DNA from: Verrucomicrobiota bacterium
Lineage (GTDB): Bacteria; Verrucomicrobiota; Verrucomicrobiia; Limisphaerales; JADJPG01
Direction: 5' to 3'
NCBI GenBank assembly: GCA_016713365.1
Contig: JADJPG010000089.1
Location: 1 to 17,658, forward strand
DNA: 17,658 nt
Shown here piece by piece: positions 14,431 to 17,658 of this stretch. Within the stretch, counting starts at the first letter, position 1. Every line of letters starts with the position of its first letter. Under the pieces are notes generated by a model, which saw only the letters and a program-made list of their open reading frames with translations, was not told where the DNA came from and made no database searches. The position numbers and the translations under genes were made by a program.

Positions 14431-14727
14431 CTATTTGCCGGTCCAGACAGTGACCGAGGGCGTCGCGTTATTCGGAGCGTGCAGATAGACTAGCTTGGTT
14501 GCACCACCTTTGGCTGTTGCAACTTCCCCGCTGCTTCGAGTCGCCTTCTTGGGTATCCAGACGGTCACTGATGGAGTGGCGTTATTCGGTGCGTGCAAAT
14601 GGATCAGCCTGGTTGCGCCGCCTTTGGCCGTCGAGGTTTCACCGGCGGCAACGATTCCCGCGTTCGTAACGAGCAGGGCTATTACGATTGTGAGCCGGGG
14701 CAGCGCCGTGATTCGATTTGTTTTCAT
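14431..14727 (-). CDS. exported protein made of two near-identical repeats
   Basis: A 98-residue protein. The start is set at the ATG of MKTNRI (14725-14727), which gives a signal peptide (LTIVIALLVTNAGIVAAG, cleavage near 29). A longer upstream reading is Arg/Ser-rich and overlaps the ASPR-repeat gene. The mature part is almost wholly two copies of one unit, with cores at residues 34-57 and 72-95 (GGATRLIHLHAPNNATPSVT and GGATKLVYLHAPNNATPSVT, each ending VW), joined by a Lys/Arg/Ser linker. His residues recur in the HAPNN segment. The 38-residue period suggests a recent internal duplication. No family is recognised. It sits 34 nt after the ASPR-repeat gene and 65 nt before the Cys-rich gene in a likely common transcript. 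Confidence 0.75.
   Translation of the reverse strand: MKTNRITALPRLTIVIALLVTNAGIVAAGETSTAKGGATRLIHLHAPNNATPSVTVWIPKKATRSSGEVATAKGGATKLVYLHAPNNATPSVTVWTGK
14443..14628 (-). repeat. intragenic tandem duplication, 114-nt period
   Basis: Two 72-nt cores (14557-14628 and 14443-14514) encode nearly identical 24-residue segments of the 98-residue exported protein. The offset is exactly 114 nt, which keeps the frame. Third-codon positions differ in several places, so the duplication is not brand new and the protein sequence appears conserved. Confidence 0.8.
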
Positions 14728-14761
14728 ATTCGTGGTCTTTCGTCGTGAGTTCATTCCCCCT

Positions 14762-15205
14762 CTACTTGAGCGGCGCGACTTCGAAGGAAGCGGGTTTGTA
14801 GCCTCGCGCGAGCCACGGAAACTGTTCAATGGCCCTCGGGCTGGCCGCGTAAGCGCGGTTCTTGAGCACCCTGGCAACCTCACTGTTCGCGGACGCGGGG
14901 GCGGTCGCCGGCTTCACGGTGTTGACGCGGGCCAACTGCGGGAACTGCTCCAACATGCGCGGGCTGGCGGCGAGCGCGCGGTTGTTCCTGATGTTGACTG
15001 GAACGCTGTCGAAGCGTGTGCTTGATGCCGTCGTTGCCGACGACTGACGTGTCAGCCAGGGGAACTGCTCCTTCGCACGCGGGCTGGCGGCGATGGCGCT
15101 GTTGGACAAGTCCGAGACCGAGAAGACGGTAGCCTGGACGGTTGCGGTTGCAGTGAGGAGGGCAGCGGCGACCGCTCCCAACAGAAGTGTTTGTGTCGTT
15201 TTCAT
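14762..15205 (-). CDS. exported ASPR-repeat protein with EVAPLK tail
   Basis: A 147-residue protein. The ATG at 15203-15205 is chosen because it opens a proper signal peptide (TLLLGAVAAALLTATATVQA); the frame extends upstream without such a signal. The mature part has three copies of a motif with consensus N-x-A-x-A-A-S-P-R-x-x-E-Q-F-P-x-L-x-R at residues 35-53, 75-93 and 116-134, spaced 40-41 residues apart by Ser/Thr/Ala/Pro-rich linkers. The protein ends SFEVAPLK. The repeats look like short amphipathic helices followed by an aromatic-Pro turn. There is no Cys, so direct Cu(I)-thiolate binding is unlikely. I have an impression of similar proteins near metal-resistance genes in Verrucomicrobia, but know no function. 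It is probably the first gene of the cluster that runs down to 12768. Confidence 0.78.
   Translation of the reverse strand: MKTTQTLLLGAVAAALLTATATVQATVFSVSDLSNSAIAASPRAKEQFPWLTRQSSATTASSTRFDSVPVNIRNNRALAASPRMLEQFPQLARVNTVKPATAPASANSEVARVLKNRAYAASPRAIEQFPWLARGYKPASFEVAPLK
14804..15103 (-). repeat. three 19-residue ASPR repeats
   Basis: Repeat copies are encoded at 15047-15103, 14927-14983 and 14804-14860. Sequences such as LAASPRMLEQFPQLAR and YAASPRAIEQFPWLAR are strongly alike, while the linkers are not. The even spacing and strict S-P-R and E-Q-F-P positions point to a selected structural or binding unit. Confidence 0.8.
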
Positions 15206-15393
15206 AGTAAAGTGTTTGCTGTTATTTTTTGTTATTTCCGGCGATGTCTTTGCCGTTCTCCCTTTAATACGTTCACAGAGTGGAAATCCCCTTTGCCATT
15301 CCTTGCTATTCGTCGAACATGTTTTGCTCACGGCGTCGCAATCGGGGAACGGGATGAAATCATCTCCGCAAATTGAGGGGGCGGGCAGCGGTG
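15206..15393 (-). promoter_or_regulatory. upstream region of the ASPR-repeat gene
   Basis: A 188-nt gap with no convincing gene. TAATACGTTCAC at 15265-15276 resembles the element upstream of the Cus operon and copA and lies 60 nt before the start codon, a sensible promoter distance. AT-rich sequence follows (TGTTATTTTTTGTTATTT type, read on the plus strand at about 15219-15237). No clear terminator for the CBM48-like gene was found. Confidence 0.35.
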
Positions 15394-15771
15394 TTAACTC
15401 ACTGCAATCAATGAAACCTTTTCCCCTTGCGGGCCACGCGCCGTGCCCAGCGCTTGGGAATCAAGTGTCGGGACGCCATCAACGAGGAACAGGTAACGAT
15501 GGTGGCCGTGATGGAGCGGAATTTGAATCGTCCAGCCGCCGTCGGGCTGGCGTTGCATCGGATGCGAGGTGTGATTCCAGTCATTGAAATCGCCCGTTAC
15601 AAATACCGCTCCGGCTTGGGCGGATTGGTGGAACAAGCTGACTGGTTTCCTCATCCGCTTCGCGGAGTAGCAGTTTGTCGGGAAGCATGAACCCGGTGAG
15701 CGCCGAGATGTTTCAGCTTCCACGAGATCAATGTCCGCCGTTGCGTAGTTCGGTTGCATAACTCTACCCAT
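15394..15771 (-). CDS. CBM48/AMPK-type glycogen-binding-domain protein
   Basis: A protein of about 125 residues. The C-terminal 80 residues form an early-set domain of the isoamylase-N/CBM48/AMPK-beta glycogen-binding type: GAVFVTGDFNDWN (W65), HPMQRQPDGGWTIQIPL (W80), HHGHHRYLFLVDGVPTLD, then EKVSLIAVS. The GDFNDW and Y-x-F-L-V-D-G motifs are typical. A short N-terminal part holds YSAKRMRKPV, which I recall from similar proteins of Verrucomicrobia. The start is uncertain: ATG at 15771, ATG at 15756, or a TTG at 15861 that overlaps the upstream stop; the first is used. It has no catalytic domain. It may bind glycogen or another glucan in the cytoplasm. Its link to metal genes is unclear and it may simply be a neighbour. 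Confidence 0.78.
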   Translation of the reverse strand: MGRVMQPNYATADIDLVEAETSRRSPGSCFPTNCYSAKRMRKPVSLFHQSAQAGAVFVTGDFNDWNHTSHPMQRQPDGGWTIQIPLHHGHHRYLFLVDGVPTLDSQALGTARGPQGEKVSLIAVS

Positions 15772-15857
15772 GACTACGCCGCCCACGACTCTCGCCCTTT
15801 GAGAAGTAACGGGCGCTCGATAGTAAACGAGGGGGAAAACTGAACCGGTGAAGGGAG

Positions 15858-17168
15858 TCAACGGCTGGAAATTTCTTCCACCATCGCCGTCCAGGTGGAG
15901 AGTTCGCGCGACCCTGCGAAACGTCGGCGCAAATTTCCCTGCGCATCAATCAGAGCGTAGGTCGGAACTTCTTGCACGTTGAAGCGGAAGACGAGAGAGC
16001 CGTTAGCGTCCAACAGCACCGGATGATTGATGCTCATTCGCGTGACCAACTCCCTGAGCGCGGGCTTGGTCGCCGCACCGTCGGCGTGGGAGTCAGCAGG
16101 GTGCGCGTGATTGTGTTGATGCTCGTGTCCCCCGCCGCAGTCGTCTTGCGGGCCGACGGCTGGGTCAAACACGATGCCGACGACTGTCAGTCGCCGGGAC
16201 TCCTGTTCCTGCAATTGCTTGAGCGTTGCCACATCATCGAAGCTCGCAGCACTGCCGATTTTCCAAAAGCAAAGCAGAACCGCCTTGCCCTGAAAGTCGG
16301 AGAGATGGGTCAATCTTCCGTCCGAATCTTCGAGAGCAAATTCTTTGGCAGGCAGTTTGCCGGGAAAGATACGCGGCAGCGGGGACGGCTGCGGAAATTC
16401 TGTTCGATGCTGCGTCCACCACTCGCGCCACTCTTGCGCGCCGCGACGGATCGCGTCGAGATTGAAAGGCGGAAGTTGAGCTTCGTCTGAGCGTGTGAAC
16501 TTCGGCAGCGCGTGGCTCGAACGGATTCCGAAGTCCAATCCGATTGTCTTGCGCAACAGCAAAGCCGCTTGCACGGTCACACGCGGATCGGGATCATCGA
16601 GAAGATGAATCGCCAGCGGCACATCGTTGGAACTGGCAACGCGCTGAAGTTGCTGGAGTGCGAGCACGCGCACGGCTGGGTCGGCATCGTTCAACTGTTG
16701 TCGGAGCAACATCATTGAGTTCGCGCTCCGGGCTTCGGCTAAAATGTTCATCGCCGGTTCGCGCACATTCAAATCGGGATCGTTGGCCGCTTCTTTCACG
16801 TTTGCTTCCATTGCGCCGACCAACGCCGGTTCTACGTGAAGGCGCGTCTTGAGGTGTTCCATGACAAACTGCCGCGTTACGAGGCTGCCACTTCGCCACA
16901 TTCGCTCCAATGTCCGCGCTCGGTCTGACGTTCCCTCGACCAGTTCTGATAGCACTGCACCGGACGGCGCATCGGAGCGCAGAGCCAAGGTTATGACCAA
17001 TTCGTGTCGCACGGGTTGCCAGCAGAGGACGACGACTAAGGAGAAGAGCGCGAAGCCAATCAACCACCATCGGTCGCGCGGGCCAAACTTCGACCACCAT
17101 TGTCGCGAGGACTCCGAAGTATTGGCGGGCGCGGTCGAAGCAGTTTTCTTGGCTAGTGGCTCTGGCAT
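15858..17168 (-). CDS. membrane-anchored HEAT-repeat/thioredoxin-fold protein lacking CxxC
   Basis: A 436-residue protein. A single membrane segment (about 34-50, WWLIGFALFSLVVVLCW) puts the rest outside the cytoplasm. Helical HEAT-like repeats at about 85-210 show the usual pattern (DPDLNVREPAMNILAEA, DADPAVRVLALQQLQRV, DPDPRVTVQAALLLRK). A TlpA/ResA-like thioredoxin fold at about 265-436 follows: FALEDSDGRLTHLSDFQGKA, VLLCFWKIGSAAS, LTVVGIVFDP, then the cis-Pro motif VPTYALIDAQG (P402). Where redox-active members have WCxxC, this one has WKIGSAAS (302-309), so it should not be a dithiol oxidoreductase. A loop at 344-363 is strikingly His-rich (CGGGHEHQHNHAHPADSHAD). Inference: a metal-binding scaffold or chaperone made from a thioredoxin fold. 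The downstream gene may overlap its stop. Confidence 0.85.
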   Translation of the reverse strand: MPEPLAKKTASTAPANTSESSRQWWSKFGPRDRWWLIGFALFSLVVVLCWQPVRHELVITLALRSDAPSGAVLSELVEGTSDRARTLERMWRSGSLVTRQFVMEHLKTRLHVEPALVGAMEANVKEAANDPDLNVREPAMNILAEARSANSMMLLRQQLNDADPAVRVLALQQLQRVASSNDVPLAIHLLDDPDPRVTVQAALLLRKTIGLDFGIRSSHALPKFTRSDEAQLPPFNLDAIRRGAQEWREWWTQHRTEFPQPSPLPRIFPGKLPAKEFALEDSDGRLTHLSDFQGKAVLLCFWKIGSAASFDDVATLKQLQEQESRRLTVVGIVFDPAVGPQDDCGGGHEHQHNHAHPADSHADGAATKPALRELVTRMSINHPVLLDANGSLVFRFNVQEVPTYALIDAQGNLRRRFAGSRELSTWTAMVEEISSR

Positions 17169-17356
17169 ATTTTCATACCGATCCGAGCAGACGAGTTGGC
17201 GAGGCGCGGCCCATGAAACGGTATGCTATTGCGGGCCGCGCGCTTCGCCTTGTTTGTGTCTTAATCTATGTGCATCACTTCCTTTCCATTGGTTCGTGTT
17301 TTGTGTTTTCGGGCCGGTCCAAATTCGATTCGTTTGCATCGGGTTCACAGGGCGCG
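17169..17356 (-). other. gap upstream of the HEAT/thioredoxin gene
   Basis: About 190 nt without a convincing gene. It should contain the promoter of the HEAT/thioredoxin gene. I saw no copy of the TAAYACGT element here and no strong hairpin. Confidence 0.35.
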
Positions 17357-17658
17357 TCACTCATTTATCCCCCAATGATCCACGCTTGCGCCATGCTGGA
17401 CTGCGCGCACTACATCCAAGTCCTCGCCAACATGCTTTGACAATTCAAAGGTGCGGGTTGTTTGGTGGAGCGCGTGACCTGACAAATAGTAGTTCACAAA
17501 GCAGGCCAGACCGCTGATGCGGGCCGTCTCGCGCAGGTCGCGCTCCACAAGCGTCTGCGACGGTGTCGTCCCCGCCACAAACGGAAGCAGAATCACCAAA
17601 GCACCATCCGGCTGCGTGCGCCGCGTGAGCCAGTGGCGAAGCCAGTCTTGCACCGGAC
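17357..17658 (-). CDS. partial unknown protein at right edge
   Basis: About 100 residues in an open frame that enters from the right edge (a GTG at 17651-17653 is more likely an internal Val) and stops at 17357. Segments such as DWLRHWLTRRTQPDGALVIL and LLPFVAGTTPSQTLVERDL look like a folded protein, with a hydrophobic strand followed by an acidic helix. The later part (GHALHQTTRTFELSKHVGED) is less typical. I do not recognise a family, and the piece may be the C-terminus of a larger protein. No membrane segment is evident in the visible part. Confidence 0.4.
   Translation of the reverse strand, partial: PVQDWLRHWLTRRTQPDGALVILLPFVAGTTPSQTLVERDLRETARISGLACFVNYYLSGHALHQTTRTFELSKHVGEDLDVVRAVQHGASVDHWGINE

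Noticed and set aside
17156..17440. Plus-strand open frame of 94 codons in the right-hand gap
   Set aside because: It overlaps the start of the HEAT/thioredoxin gene and the partial right-edge gene and has no family features. A short hydrophobic stretch alone is not enough.
1..17658. CRISPR array, insertion sequence, prophage or tRNA/rRNA gene
   Set aside because: No regularly spaced direct repeats, transposase or integrase motifs, terminal inverted repeats with target duplications, or recognisable tRNA/rRNA sequence were seen.

Overview
The window is a dense, GC-rich bacterial segment, almost all of it copper/silver handling genes. Nearly everything reads on the minus strand; only a three-gene block at 3825-5392 reads on the plus strand. 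The set of families (Cus-type RND efflux with heavy-metal-binding ribbon domains, a YHS/TRASH-headed copper P-type ATPase, a GCGQC lipoprotein, a CBM48 glycogen-binding-like protein with a YSAKRMRKPV motif, and exported ASPR-repeat proteins) resembles what I would expect from a Verrucomicrobiota bacterium (Pedosphaera/Limisphaerales type) or a relative in the PVC group. That taxonomic call is inference from family content, since no rRNA or marker gene is present.

Layout from left to right. 1-933: a partial minus-strand gene at the edge and a zinc-ribbon protein of unknown role. 1138-3681: a CopA-type copper-exporting ATPase (minus). 3682-3824: a divergent regulatory region. 3825-5392 (plus): an ECF sigma factor with a C-terminal Cys-rich tail, a small Cys-containing lipoprotein and a multi-pass membrane protein. 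A hairpin at 5364-5409 separates this block from the convergent minus-strand operon. 5420-12586 (minus, read right to left): a six-gene Cus operon made of a 54-residue His/Cys lipoprotein (12422-12586, found by reading the sequence directly), a TolC/CusC-like outer-membrane channel, an anchored heavy-metal-binding-domain protein, a CusB-like adaptor broken by a one-base frameshift, a 1154-residue CusA-like RND pump and a small TRASH-like protein. Gene spacings are 4 nt, a 4-nt overlap, 5, 16 and 16 nt.

12768-15205 (minus): six small exported proteins. Two are apparent paralogs joined by ATGA overlaps, one is a Cys-rich zinc-ribbon-like protein, one is built from a tandem repeat, and one carries three ASPR repeats. 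Two of them end in the same EVAPLK tail. 15394-17168: a CBM48-like protein and a membrane-anchored HEAT-repeat/thioredoxin-fold fusion that lacks its CxxC and carries a His-rich loop. 17357-17658: the end of an unrecognised gene.

Working model (inference): copper is sensed through the Cys-rich tail of the sigma factor, which has no anti-sigma gene beside it. Cytoplasmic Cu(I) is pumped out by CopA, and periplasmic Cu(I)/Ag(I) is expelled by CusCBA. The numerous CPMHP ribbon, TRASH and His/Cys-rich lipoprotein modules would serve as metal traps or chaperones. The 12768-15205 cluster is the least explained part and the best candidate for an undescribed periplasmic metal-associated system. Two sequence-integrity questions stand out: the frameshift in cusB, and a pair of compensating frameshifts in the copA linker that hides a His-rich stretch in another frame.
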